Positions 31,905 to 43,051 of a stretch of DNA of 64,000 nucleotides are shown piece by piece (within the stretch, counting starts at the first letter, position 1; each line of letters begins with the position of its first letter). The stretch lies in NCBI GenBank assembly GCA_963585895.1, contig OY757911.1, forward strand, positions 62,460,965-62,524,964. The letters run 5' to 3'. The position numbers were made by a program, and so were the translations under genes. Origin of the DNA: Sepioteuthis lessoniana (taxonomy: Eukaryota; Mollusca; Cephalopoda; Myopsida; Loliginidae). The notes below the pieces were generated by a model. The model was not told the DNA's origin, did not search any database, and saw only the letters and a program-made list of their open reading frames with translations.

Positions 31905-32123
31905 TTTAATGGTAAATCAAATTAAGTGGGTTATTTAATGCTAAAGCCATCCTTGTAGAACAGTAATAGCAATACTACTGAACCCATAGTTATGAGAATA
32001 AGGCTGTTCATACCTTTCCTGGAGACATTTGTACAAAAGTGAAAGCAATAGTGCAACTGGAGTTGAACTCACAAAGAACGATGTCATATTCAAACACGTT
32101 AACCACTACGCTACGAGAACTCC
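31905..32123 (-). mobile_element. tRNA-derived SINE with stem-loop tail, diverged
   Basis: The reverse copy contains gtgggttatttaatgctaaa, then ctactgaacccatagttatg, tacctttcctggagacattt and the head gagttgaactcac...ccactacgctacgagaactc. Confidence 0.75.
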
Positions 32124-32199
32124 GTCGAGAAATGTGCTGTATTAATTGTTAAATACATTTAGAACATTTGTCCATAATGAAAGATCTTGTTGAGGATTT

Positions 32200-32257
32200 G
32201 TTGGTTTCGGATTTTTTTGCATATCAACCCTTATCGGTAATTTAATGCCAATTTCTG

Positions 32258-32258
<1 letters not shown>
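32200..32258 (-). mobile_element. isolated stem-loop tail
   Basis: The segment gcatatcaacccttatcggt...aatttaatgcca is the reversed tail shared by element A and SINEs. It is followed by (AC)n(AT)n instead of an element body. Confidence 0.7.

Positions 32259-32259
<1 letters not shown>

Positions 32260-32353
<94 letters not shown>
32260..32353. repeat. (AC)n-(AT)n microsatellite
   Basis: AC 32260-32298 then AT to 32353. Confidence 0.95.
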
Positions 32354-32356
<3 letters not shown>

Positions 32357-32925
32357 TTATTCGGTCGAGTAAATCTGAAATAGGGAATAATTCCAATCCG
32401 GACAAATAAAATATTCAAAAATAGTATATTAATTTTGAATATACCTGGTAAAGAGCTCAATGTAAATAAAATCCACCGGGCAAAAAAATTATATACTCAA
32501 TTTACATTGTCTGAATGATTTTGTTATAAATGTTTGAATTTTTGACTTGTGCTACTGTAACTGTTATTGTTGTCTTTGTTTGATTTGAAGTAGGAAGACA
32601 CAAGATGTAGTTTTACTTGTTATAATTCTTGTTACTTATTGTTACTTGAAGGTTTAGGGTAGCTTTAATACATAGGAGAAATAGTTGTTTTTTTTTTTGT
32701 CTCGTTGTAAATGTGTAAAATTCCTTTTATTTCCATTTCGTATTTGTTCTGATAAAGTCCTGTTAATTTTTTTAGAGCATCGATTTATATCAATGCTTTT
32801 AACTGGACGGAAATCAATTTGTTATTCTAATGTGACCGATTGTTGTAGGTTTTTTTTTTAAATATATATCTATAATTTTTCAACCAATATTTTATACGTA
32901 ACATTTTTAAACGATCGACAACTAA
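32354..32925. other. unassigned AT-rich DNA
   Basis: Nothing recognised. Confidence 0.45.
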
Positions 32926-33200
32926 TTTTTTGCACACAGTTACATAGTTTCAAGTATAGTATATGATTAAAGGTTCTATTTGACCGATAAATGAGGCCCT
33001 AGCAGGTGCCACAACTCCGGGTCAAAGTGAACCTGAGAGTAATTGCGATGAAGATGGGCTCAATGTTTTCTAAAGTTCCGGTAGTTGAGCCTCACCATTA
33101 GATGCAGTTTAATGTTCAACCCTGGACATTCACTGAGGGAGGTTTTACTCCTCTAAAAAGTTACAATCAGCGTATTCTACAACCCGAGCCAACTAGGCTG
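32926..33200 (-). mobile_element. element A copy 13, head and one unit
   Basis: The reverse copy has one repeat unit (tgcacacagttacatagttt), then the head with gtgaacctgagagtaattgc, aagttccggtagttgagcct and cccgagccaactaggctg. The stem-loop tail is missing. Confidence 0.75.
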
Positions 33201-33623
33201 TCTTGTTGAGAGTTTGTGATTTTTACCTCCAATTTAGTAATCATCAACAACCCGCTTCGACAAAAATAACACCTAATAGCTAAACACATCTTCTGTATGA
33301 ATTCATTTGACCCTTTAAAGAATACCAGTCAAAACTAAAAGTGAATTTTTATATCGGACAAACTACTATATCCTATTAAGATGTCTCACCTGCCCTTTAT
33401 CAGATCAAACTACTATCTCCAAGCATCTCAACAAACACACAACAGCCGAAACTTCAATACACCAAATTCTTGTCACAAACAGTGTGATAGTATATACAAC
33501 CAATAGTCTTTTAAATGGGCTCAAAATAATGGTGGCCATAACTATAAAATCTAAAACGCGATAGTCGACGCTACAAGAGTATAATTATTCTTTGCCTGAG
33601 ACTGTTACACAATGTCAACAAAT
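33201..33623. other. unassigned DNA
   Basis: Nothing recognised. Confidence 0.45.
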
Positions 33624-33872
33624 ACTTCAGTGACGAGCTTTGCGTAACGGTTCTCGTCGTTAGAAATGGAAACGGAAACACAAGTTCGAAACCTGAAACT
33701 AGGCTGTGTGCGTTTCACTTCACATTGAGTAATGTATGCATCCCTTGTATTCATTCGCAGCTCCCGGTAAATTGTAGGGTAAATTGGGTTCTTTGACCTT
33801 GGTTAGGAGAAGGAAAATTCTAAATTCAAACCCGCTTTACTTAAAATTGACCTTGTGTCCCGAAGGGGTTGT
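33624..33872 (+). mobile_element. SINE family B, sense copy
   Basis: A tRNA-like head (acacaagttcgaaacctg) is followed by ttgggttctttgaccttggt, ggagaaggaaaattctaaat and the tail B end attgaccttgtgtcccgaag. Confidence 0.78.
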
Positions 33873-34326
33873 ATTAATTCATATTTCAGTATCCCACGCC
33901 AATTTCGTTTAAATCAAATACGAAAAGGCCAGTTTATGTTATTCTTTATACGGATTGAGACAACAAGAATGAACCTCGTGTAAATTCTTTAAAAACAAAC
34001 TGTACAATTCTTGAAAATGGTTGTTGACACAATTGAAGGCGATTGAAATATTTAATCTTTTGGGCAATTTCTATATTCAATTTATTCAGGATAACGTTCC
34101 CTTGTTTACATAAAAAACATTTCTTAAAAAAGCCTACTTGCTTCCTTGTCTGTTCTTTAAACAAACGTACAGACAAACGTGTATGTGTGAGAGACAGAGA
34201 AAGAAAGAGAGAAAGTGAGAGTGTGTGTGCGCGCGTGTATGTAGGTGTGTATGTGTGCGCAATTTGTTTTTACTATTTTACTCAACGATTGCATCTTGTA
34301 AATGTATGAACATGATATTGCTAATT

Positions 34327-34460
34327 TCCGGGGGTTGGCTGAAAAGTTTTCAGGCTAACCAAAATATCAACATGCGATGTAGTCAAATGAGGTTCATTTT
34401 TCGAGACAGTCCATCTGCTTCCATACTAGTTGTAATATTTGAATCTCATTAGTAAAAATT
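34327..34460. mobile_element. mariner-like inverted-repeat remnant
   Basis: The sequence gggggttggctgaaaagttt matches the mariner end seen at 55709 (cgagggtcggctgaaaagtt). No transposase or partner end is found nearby. Confidence 0.5.
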
Positions 34461-35398
34461 TCATCAAGTACAGTAGTTAAATGTTAACTTTTCAGAGTGT
34501 GATCTTTTCAGTTCACCATTGTATGACGTTGTATGTCATTTTCTTACAATTTCCAGGTCTTTATTCTACGACAATTTTGTATGCAACATAAATAAAAAAA
34601 AAAAACGAATATTTCCACTGCTAAAGAGAAGAAAAAAATATTAATAACTGACAATGGTTCCTCTTAAAAAGTTTAACACCCATATACAGTTATCGTGTTA
34701 ACACACCCAAAATTTTGCAGAATGACGCTAGATGGCTACACAAATGAGTTTTCATGGCAATACAGCCGGGGTTTTAAAGAAAGAAGGCGCAAAAGGAACT
34801 CGTCTTAGCAAGATAATGGTAGCAAAAATATTACGAGGTGGTAACTTTACACCCATTGCTTTTGAAATTGTGAAGTAAGATATTTGTTATTTTTCATATT
34901 CCCAAATACACTTAATATAAACTAATAATAAAAGATAGTTTGATGACAATAATTGAATAATGTTTACAGACATTTGACTTGTCATTGTTTGCTAAACATT
35001 AGATATAAAGGAATTTTCTTTGTCCGTAAATAAATGTGTTATCTTTTGTTAATCTTTATTTGTATGCCATGTATGACTTACATAATAAAGAATATATCTT
35101 TTGTGAAATGTGTGGTTCAATGCATTGTTTTTTGTTTTTGGTTCATTGTGTTTGTTAGAGAAATTTTAAAAGTATCAGCGATAAGTAATGAATCCATCCA
35201 TTCTGTTAAACTCAGATGATAAAATGATATTATTCTTTAGAATTTCATTTTGCTTTCTTTCCTTTATACAAATTCATTTTAAAGTTATAACTTTTAAACA
35301 TGCATCGAATCCCTCTTTTAAGAAAAATTCAATTAGCCTTTATATGTTTTGAGACTTGTTCTATTAAAAAATATCCTCGTAGAATATTTATGAGAGCT
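34461..35398. other. unassigned AT-rich DNA
   Basis: Nothing recognised. Confidence 0.5.
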
Positions 35399-35466
35399 CA
35401 TATATATATATATAGAGAGAGAGAGACAGAGACAGAGACAGAAACATAGACAGACAGACAGACAGA
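35399..35466. repeat. (TA)n-(GA)n-(CAGA)n microsatellite
   Basis: TA, GA, then cagaga/cagaca repeats in succession. Confidence 0.9.
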
Positions 35467-35593
35467 ATAAACAGCTAATGTATTTCAGTCATATTTTCTT
35501 AAAGATAATAGAATTTTAAATTCATAATACCTTTACTAAATTTCTACTGTCGTCGTAATTTATTCCTATACAAACTCAAAATTTTATAAGAAC

Positions 35594-35600
<7 letters not shown>

Positions 35601-35624
<24 letters not shown>
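35601..35624. repeat. (TA)n microsatellite
   Basis: Short TA tract. A second one at 35673-35687 abuts the RTE fragment. Confidence 0.9.
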
Positions 35625-35629
<5 letters not shown>

Positions 35630-35686
35630 TTGTGTGGAAGTGTGTGTAGGTGTGTGATATAGCATTACTTGATATATATATATATA

Positions 35687-36123
35687 TCATCATCATCATC
35701 ATGTCACGCTGCTAGCACGGATCTTCCTGACCCTCTCTCACCACCTGTCTCTATTGCCCATCGCTACCGGCAGGTCTTCCAGGCTACATTCTGTATTGGC
35801 ACAGAGCAGTTGTATGTAGATCCTAGCTGGTCGTCCTACTTTTTCTCGTCCATGTTAAAGGCTCCACAGGAATACATCGCTTATGAGTTCGTCCTTACTA
35901 CTCCAGCAGTATCCCACATGTCTGGTTCGTCTAATTTTGATAGTTTTCGTGATAGGTGGTAGTTGGCCGTACAGCTGCTGCCTTGTGGGGTGCTGTTTCC
36001 AGGGCTTGTTCAATATTGCTTGCAGCATTCTTGCATAGTTGATGTCAAGCATTTTTTCGATACGTTTAGTTAGCGTCCATGTAGTGCATCCATATAGCAG
36101 TATCAGCATGACAGCTGCTTGGG
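35687..36123 (-). pseudogene. RTE-type retrotransposon, 3' part, fragment 5
   Basis: The reverse copy begins at its 3' end with (ATC)n repeats. The minus strand encodes LILLYGCTTWTLTKRIEKML, then ARMLQAILNKPWKQHPTRQQ and TRHVGYCWSSKDELISDVFL, an 84-codon open stretch at 35855-36109. A later frame gives the end region. It is the least damaged copy of this C-terminal part. It has a single copy of the region expanded to a minisatellite at 26500, where gttcgtc occurs twice, 38 bp apart (35887 and 35925). Confidence 0.86.
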
Positions 36124-36138
36124 AAAAATATATGTGAT

Positions 36139-36163
36139 GGTGTGTGTGTGTGTGTGTGTGTGT
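36139..36163. repeat. (TG)n microsatellite
   Basis: Short TG tract. Confidence 0.9.
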
Positions 36164-36289
36164 GGTCTGATGGATAATTTCAAATTATCAATTTTGCATA
36201 TGCTCTTTGTTGGTTACATGTTTTGTACTTCTGTCTGCGAAGACAACAGCACCATGACACAATTTACTCTTCCAGAAATTTGAAAACAG

Positions 36290-36826
36290 TATGCTTTACT
36301 TATTAACATTCACGATGAAGATTTCGGTGTTCTTTGATATCAACCGGAGAAAAGATTCACATTCCTAATTATTAAAGCTAAACCAGTCAACATCAGAGTG
36401 TTTGGAGTTATCAAAAGCGATGGTAAGTTTATGCCTCCATTCATCTTTCCACTGAGCCTCAGACTCAATATCAAGCTCCAAGATCGAGAGGGTAGCTGCT
36501 GGAAAACCCTACGCCTGAACCCTGCCATAAAAACCGGAGAAGCCAGTTTTGTCTGTCAGTTAAAATTTCTGCAAACAAATCACCCCTGACATCTGGCCGC
36601 CTATCTCCCCAGATTGCAATCCGTTTGATTATTTTGTGATGCGGGTTGCGTTGAGTGATAAGTTAACAAAACTCTTAGCAACACTAAAGACATATTGAAA
36701 GCAAGAGTAGCAGCAGAATTTCTCATTTTGAAAACGGAAACCGTTGGAAAGGCTTGCAGAAGATTCCGAAGTCGTCCGGAGGCCGTGGTTGAAGCCAATA
36801 GCGATTTCTTTTACTTGATTTAATTA
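36290..36826 (+). pseudogene. Tc1/mariner-superfamily transposase relic
   Basis: The plus strand contains VFGVIKSDGKFMPPFIFPLS followed by LRLN. It continues through a deleted catalytic core to SPDCNPFDYFVMRV-type sequence near 36610-36650. After a frameshift comes SNTKDILKARVAAEFLILKT, and it ends ACRRFRSRPEAVVEANSDFF. The motifs MPPFIFP, NPxDYxVW and FRxRLExVVxAxGxxFE are the hallmark of a mariner-superfamily group (maT/DD37D-like) distinct from the DD34D mariners here. The middle D motif is not visible. Stops and frameshifts inactivate it. Confidence 0.72.
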
Positions 36827-37054
36827 CATTGTTCAGGTGACGTTTATACTCTCCTCTAGGTCTTTACACCATATCAAACATTCGACCGATCCTTTTTTCA
36901 TTTTTTTATCGTTTTAAATATTAATGGTCACGTGATCCTTGTCGCACAAATCATTCAACGGTTACGTTTACTGTCTGGACATCTGTGTTTGACCACACGG
37001 GTCGTTATCGACAATATCTTCCTACATAACATTTAATCTATAGTAATACTATAG

Positions 37055-37300
37055 ATTAAGTGGTTAGAGTATTCGGAAATGGGCCGAGAGACAGGAGTTC
37101 AATACCAGGTCGAGTCTTACCAAAGGCTCAAAAATGGTACTTGGTGCCACCTTGCTTAACACTCAGCATTATAAGGTAGGGGTCAAGGTTAAAGTGAAGC
37201 AATCCGAGGAAAAGGAGTAGTGCCCTCCCCTACACCTTGGTGTAGTAGCTATCGAAAAGGAGCCTTCGAGTCACTCTCGATAACGTTCGCCAACTTTAGT
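37055..37300 (+). mobile_element. SINE family C, near full length
   Basis: The tRNA-like head (agtggttagagtattcggaa, B box ggagttcaataccagg) is followed by the conserved body: gtcttaccaaaggctcaaaa, acactcagcattataaggta, gaagcaatccgaggaaaagg and ccctacaccttggtgtagta. It ends gttcgccaactttagta. A 23-bp palindrome (37035-37057) lies at the 5' boundary. Confidence 0.87.
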
Positions 37301-37589
37301 ATTTCAAGATATTTTCATTTAATTTTGATAAAAATGCAGCGTGCTGTTCTTAACAAAGCAACTGCATTTTCATTCTTAAAGTGCCTCTCGTATAAACATT
37401 GGAATCTATACTTCATTATGACTGCGGTATCTCTGTGACAGTTTATATATCATCAAATCAGCTGTTTTTTCCTTGTGTAAGTAATGTGTCACGTGTCTCA
37501 AACCAAGTTTATTTATTCATTTAATTTTAATTTTCTTACATAATGCTTTTTTGCCAACAGGACTAAAATAAAAATGCATCTCCCTTTCA
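37301..37589. other. unassigned DNA
   Basis: Nothing recognised. Confidence 0.45.
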
Positions 37590-37690
37590 TAAAATAGCAC
37601 TTTGGCCGATTTAAACAGCAAATTCAATTAAAAGCGCCTAATTTGATTTTTCCCTTCCAAATATACTCTCGTGTTTTTATAGCTTTTGGG
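37590..37690 (+). repeat. dispersed repeat F, copy 1
   Basis: Shares gcactttggccgatt, cctaatttgattttt and ccttccaaatata in order with 42555-42660. Identity unknown. Confidence 0.6.
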
Positions 37691-37930
37691 GATATTATCA
37701 TTTCTTGCGACAGAAAAAGAATACATATATATGTATATTTGTATGTATAGCACATAAATGTGAATATTCAAACGTCATGAACATTGTAGATTTTACAATT
37801 CACGAATGTAGTTATTTGTCTAAATTTCATTGATGAAGCTTGATAATTTTTATCACAAAAAATATTTCGACCGCTGACTTCTTCTTTATTCTTATGTTCA
37901 CAACTTTTTGGACGATATGTCTTTCGACCT

Positions 37931-38010
37931 TCTTCAAGTGTTTCATGTCGAACGCGGGAGCTTACACAGAACCTCGAACTGAACCCTTTATTTAATCTAC
38001 GATGACATAG
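37931..38010 (+). repeat. dispersed repeat E1, copy 2
   Basis: The sequence gtttcatgtcgaacgcggga...cgaactgaaccctttattta matches 4129-4203. Confidence 0.65.
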
Positions 38011-38036
38011 GCAAATAAAGTACGAACTCGACCAAG

Positions 38037-38039
<3 letters not shown>

Positions 38040-38092
<53 letters not shown>
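38040..38092. repeat. (TA)n microsatellite, left flank of foldback MITE
   Basis: About 26 TA units. Confidence 0.95.
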
Positions 38093-38097
<5 letters not shown>

Positions 38098-38225
38098 TTG
38101 TTGCAGGTCCAAAGAGAGAAAGAAATATTTTGAGATGAGTTGGTCCACGAAGAGATTGGTATTTTTGTTAGGATTTACTCAAAATCCCAAAAAACACATA
38201 TCTCTTCGTGGACCTACTTATTTAA
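38093..38225. mobile_element. foldback MITE G, copy 1
   Basis: The inner arms at about 38139-38178 and 38181-38219 are inverted repeats (ggtccacgaagaga / tctcttcgtggacc). The upstream flank ttgcaggtccaaagagagaa corresponds to the same position in copy 2 at 52218-52358. The element is framed by (TA)n and (AC)n(TA)n. It has no coding capacity, so it is presumably mobilised in trans by a TA-targeting transposase. Confidence 0.65.
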
Positions 38226-38227
38226 CA

Positions 38228-38346
<119 letters not shown>

Positions 38347-38415
38347 GCGAGGATTATTAAATAAGTTTCCAGACTTTTTTCGTATAGGCACTTTTATTCA
38401 TAGCACGCACATGAA

Positions 38416-39035
38416 ACTCTAGTCCCCTTCGAAGTAATCTCCTCCGGCTGCAATGCACTAGTTGTGCTGTTCCAACAACTTCTGGAAGGCCCCATGGAAG
38501 TCCTCTTGTGTCAGCGTGTCAATGACCTTCGTCACAGACTTTTTCACCTCTTCCATTGTCTCATAACGACAGCCTCTGAGCTTAGGGAATAAGTAAAAGT
38601 CACAGGGTGCAAGGTCTGGTTTATAGGGAGGGTGAGGAACTGTCTTGATGCCCATCTTAGTCAAATAGTCTATGACAAGGATGGAGTTATGGACTGGTGC
38701 ATTGTCCTGATGAAAATGCCAATGACCCGATTTGAAGAGTGCTGGCCTCTTCCGACGGAATCTCTTGCTGAACTCCCTTAAAATCTCAACATAGTAACCC
38801 TAACCCTAAACCTTTGGCCAATCAACTCTGGTGTATTGACTTTCTTACTCCTCCCACACCTCTCATCATCCCTCACAGACTCCCTGCCTTCCTTAAATCT
38901 CTTATGCCACTCAAAATCTGATGCTCAATTCATGCAAGATGGTCCAAAAGCATTCTGAAGCATTCCATACATTTCTGTGGCTTTTATTCCATGTTTAAAA
39001 GATAATTTTATTGCATATCGTTCTTCTAAAGTCTG
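38416..39035 (-). pseudogene. mariner transposase, DD34D type, broken
   Basis: From the N-terminal side the minus strand gives LEERYAIKLSFKHGIKATEM, then after a stop ASDFEWHKRFKEGRESV and DDERCGRSKKVNTPELIG. These are the two helix-turn-helix regions and the linker. The frame is then lost and the FFDCxG region is absent. Later it reads TKMGIKTVPHPPYKPDLAPC, with DFYLFP giving the third Asp. SPDL is changed to KPDL. A TAG stop falls at 38458-38460 just before CIAAGGDYFEGD. It is inactive, and complementary in content to the copy at 492-1148. Confidence 0.85.
38794..38812 (-). other. telomere-like hexamers at the mariner deletion junction
   Basis: The sequence gtaaccctaaccctaaacc (about two and a half CCCTAA units) sits where the transposase frame breaks. 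Confidence 0.5.
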
Positions 39036-39306
39036 CTCAAGTCCGGATTGCATTTTTGAAATTCATCAGCTGTGACAATCGGTGTCAGGTGTATTCCAAT
39101 TGCTGCTGTAGCTGTTCATTTAAACCTGAAATCATAAAGATTGGCCAGTCATCTCATAAGATGTATAGCAATAACATACTGAATTTTCAAGATTCTACAA
39201 CAATTTTAAATGCCTGTACAAAAAAGTCTGGAAACTTATTGAAGGCACCATGTACATACATATGAACAGAATGATACATGCATACATTCTACATACATAA
39301 GTATTA

Positions 39307-39308
<2 letters not shown>

Positions 39309-39350
<42 letters not shown>
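39309..39350. repeat. (GATA)n, left of element A insertion
   Basis: About ten GATA units. The array resumes on the other side of the insertion. Confidence 0.95.
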
Positions 39351-39352
<2 letters not shown>

Positions 39353-39902
39353 TGCCCAGTCAGCAGGTGCTGTAGAATACACTGACTGCACCTCTGCAGA
39401 GGGGTAAGACCCCCCCCCAAGGAGTGTCCTGAAATGACACTAAACAATCTGATGGTGAGGTTCCAGCAGTGCTGGAGCTTTGGGGAATGCGAAGTACCCC
39501 TTCATTGCCATTGCTCCCAGGTCCACTCTGGCCCGGAGTGGTAGCACCTGATAGGGCACTATCTATGGGTTAAATAGAACTAACAGCATACTTATGCTAA
39601 AATGAATTGAATAAACTGAATAGCTTGAAGTAGAAACGTTTTGACAATTAAACCGTATTATGCTTAATTGAATTATTTCAAATAGAACTGTTTTTCGACA
39701 TTAAAACTGTATTTACACTTAACCGAATTATTACATATAACTGCTTGAATAGTTTGAAATGGAATTGTTTTTGACAATTAAACTGTGTACTTATGCTCAA
39801 CTGAACTGTTTTCAATAGAACAGATTATTTACATAAAAATGGTTTGGCGTTAAATAACCTATATAGGTTGATATGCCATAAAACCAAACCAAACCAAACC
39901 AA
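39351..39902 (+). mobile_element. element A copy 14, best head, inserted in (GATA)n
   Basis: The 552-bp sense copy is flanked on both sides by GATA repeats, so its limits are clear. The head shows several self-complementary segments. These are cctctgcagagg (39391-39402), tccagcagtgctgga (39462-39476) and a long stem at 39518-39550 (CAGGT-CCACTC / GAGTGG-ACCTG). Four to five degenerate repeat units follow, then ggcgttaaataacctatata, gttgatatgcc and a tail aaaccaaaccaaaccaaacc. There is no ORF, and no clear A and B boxes. Confidence 0.92.
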
Positions 39903-39935
39903 TCAGATAGATAGATAGATAGATAGATAGATAGC
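39903..39935. repeat. (GATA)n, right of element A insertion
   Basis: Continuation of the split GATA array. Confidence 0.95.
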
Positions 39936-40825
39936 CAATAGAACTGCAATGAAACTGTATACAGTTATTGGAATGAAATTCCAATTCATGCTCGAAATAC
40001 GATTTTTTTATATCTATGCTTTCTGAAGATTTCTTCGTCCAAAAAGGAAAAAAAGATTATTTCGAATGGGGTGCAAATGAGTTGTTTTACGTTAATTGTG
40101 ACCTGAAGTTTGTGTAACAAATAATCTCAAGGTTTTATATCGAAAAATGGCCACATCATTTCGCATTAGTTAACATTGAGCTTCTCATACTAGTGGGAAT
40201 ACTTATATCGTGCTTTATTCGATCATTTCCTAGTTGAAAAATCTAAGAGCAAAGTGTTTATGAGAAATTCCATAGCAATTTTTTTTAATATCTGATGTTC
40301 GAATAAGTCTATGTAAAGGACCATTTGAGCATTGCTTTATGTATAAATGACATATCTAATAAAAGGAATTCTAAATTTGAATTCCCGGTCAACCAGTGAA
40401 GATCAAATTGAGTCAATATGTGGTGTGATCGGTGGAAATGTTCACATGACTGACCGTGGACTTTCAAAACACGTAAACGTTTGCAACTTGATTTTAGATA
40501 AAAAACTGTTGATGCGATGTATTGCTGAAAATAGTTACCATATCCACTGAGAGAGGGACAGAAAAAAGAAACATAGTCTTTTCACAATCAGAAAAAGAAT
40601 CAGTCTACTGTCCATAGACATTTTTCTTTTGTCGGTAACGTTGAAATTTGACAGTGGAACAAATAGGAAAAAGGCGCTCAGATGCAAGCATTCTATCCCT
40701 AAATTTGAATTTCTTCCTAAAGAGAAAGAAAGAATAAAACATAGGGATCTATGAATCAGAGGATAATTAAATTGTAGATAAAATAATAAATCTTACTTTT
40801 AAAATGCGCGGTTTCATTTGAAAAT

Positions 40826-40826
<1 letters not shown>
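39936..40826. other. unassigned DNA
   Basis: No repeat match. A 67-codon ORF at 40347-40550 has no recognisable family. Confidence 0.5.

Positions 40827-40856
<30 letters not shown>
40827..40856. repeat. (AC)n microsatellite
   Basis: AC repeat with one interruption, abutting the SINE. Confidence 0.9.
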
Positions 40857-41082
40857 CATGGCCTGGGAAACCAGGGTTCAGTCCCAGGTCGAGTCATACC
40901 AAAGATTCAAAAATGGTACTTGATACCGCCTTTTTTAACACTCAGCATTATAAGGTATACATCAAGGGTTAAGTAGTGCAATCCAGGGAAAATAGTACAA
41001 CCTTCCCCTAGACCTCGGTGTAGTCACTAATGAAAAGGGAACATTCGGATTACCCTCGACTACGGTCGCTAACTTTACTTAT
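40857..41082 (+). mobile_element. SINE family C, head partly lost
   Basis: Starts inside the tRNA-like head (ggcctgggaaaccagggttc, B box gggttcagtccc). It continues through cactcagcattataaggtat and gcaatccagggaaaatagta, ending gtcgctaactttacttat. Confidence 0.87.
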
Positions 41083-42122
41083 ATAATGTGAAAGGGAAAC
41101 CAAGGGCCATCATTGTTTTGTGGTTAAAAAGACTGGCATTCAGTAACTGATTCGAAACATTAACACATATTTCCAACTGAAATGACTTTAAATGCCCAGT
41201 ATCTAGATACGTCATTTGGTTCGTTAATTTAAGGAAAGGTTTTCGGTAAATTCTTACCCTTTAACTCATCCTATTTTAGCGAAAACTAAAAATTAGATTC
41301 TATTTTTTTTTCAAGCGAATACATGTAAACAGCCAGAAAAAATATCGGCAACAAACACAGTTTGTTTTTTTTTCTGCTGAAACATAGGCGTTTTTTTTAT
41401 TTTTTTATTTTAAGTCTTTTCATCACTTATTAAAAAGAAAAAGAAACCCCCTCTAATATTGTTTCTATCCCTATTTTTTAGTGAAAAAATCTCCACCCTC
41501 TCTATCTGATTTCCCTACAAAAAAAAAAAATGAAAAAAAATAATTTGGTTATACGTCCCACACAACTATCTCTGGTCGTCAGTCATGCTTGCTCGTCCGG
41601 ATGTGGGTAATCATATTATGTTAAATTTATATAACAAAGTGATCCCTTACGTTAAATTCTAAAACATTGGGGTTTTCTTGAAAATTTCTCCTTTGCGGAT
41701 ACTTTTTTCTGGCTGTTTACATGAGCAAATATATCATTAATAAATGGTAAAAGAAGCCCATAAACTAAAAGAAATAGCTGAAAGTTTATTCTTTACTGTC
41801 TAATACAGTTAAGACAGGAAAATTTAGCAATGAAAGCTGGGAGAGATAAGAACTAACGTTCAAGCAGTTCTAGTCTTCGATTATACCCGCTCCGTTGCAA
41901 ATAATTTTTACATAATTTAATTTAAAAAAGTATTAAAAGCTATTTTTCAAAAATGTTTTCTTCTTTTTAGGCTTTGCACCATATTGATATTTTTTTTTAA
42001 TATTCATACTCACATATAAAAAGCCTTTGAATAATCTTATAGAATTTAACTAAAAAAATGTTTTTAATAGGTTTCCGCTTTTTATATGCATTATAATGTA
42101 GCTTCGTTAGTCTTTCTAACTT
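41083..42122. other. unassigned AT-rich DNA
   Basis: Contains A- and T-homopolymer runs. Nothing recognised. Confidence 0.5.
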
Positions 42123-42168
42123 TATATTATATTATATTATATTATATTATATTATATTAAAATTTAAA
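42123..42168. repeat. (ATATT)n pentanucleotide tract
   Basis: About nine units. Confidence 0.9.
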
Positions 42169-42554
42169 TACACCCACCTGAAGGGTGCATATTTTTGCTA
42201 GTAAGTCAAATGATGAAAAATATCTCTATTTTACTCGGGAAAAATATTTTTTCAGCATAATATTCCTAGTAATTACACTTCACAAAATTTTTGTCCATTA
42301 ATAAAACTGATCGAACATTAAGATGAATATTTCAGATGAATATTAAGCTACAAACTGAGGCAACAAAAAAAAAAACAACTAATCAATCCTTATGTGCACT
42401 ATCCTACAATTTCTGATAAAACAACTGCATTTATATTCAGACATGTCTTTTTTTGTTTTGTAATGATAGTACTTTAAAGGAACAAATCTTTTGTCTGTCC
42501 TTCAAACATCCTTGCTAACAGGATTCAAATATAATATGTACACTGTATATTTAA
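42169..42554. other. unassigned AT-rich DNA
   Basis: Nothing recognised. Confidence 0.45.
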
Positions 42555-42660
42555 ATCCAGGAAAATGCACTTTGGCCTATTCAAACTTTAAATGGAATTG
42601 TATGGGCCTAATTTGATTTTTTCCTTTCCAAATATATTTTCGATGATTTATATCTTTGAG
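42555..42660 (+). repeat. dispersed repeat F, copy 2
   Basis: Partner of 37590-37690. Confidence 0.6.
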
Positions 42661-42675
42661 TCAAATCATTATTCA

Positions 42676-42703
42676 GATAGATAGATAGATAGATAGATAG
42701 ATA
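42676..42703. repeat. (GATA)n
   Basis: Seven GATA units. Confidence 0.95.
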
Positions 42704-42937
42704 TGAACGAAAGAATAAAAAATATTTAAAAAACTGAGAGAGATCTATATCATAAAAAATCGATATCAATAAACGTCAATCAAGTATTTATTCACTGAAA
42801 AATTTTATGGATATCAGAAGGAAATTAGGAAGGGTTCAATACGCCGGTAAAGCGATTCGCAAGAATTTAGAAATTTCCGATATCTGGTAGGGGGAGATTA
42901 CTCCAAACCTGAATTTGATATCTAATCCTCCAACAAA

Positions 42938-43051
<114 letters not shown>

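Noticed and set aside
36398-36589. Small independent gene encoding MFGVIKSDGKFMPPF...
   Set aside because: It is the middle of a Tc1/mariner-superfamily transposase relic that continues in other frames to 36826.
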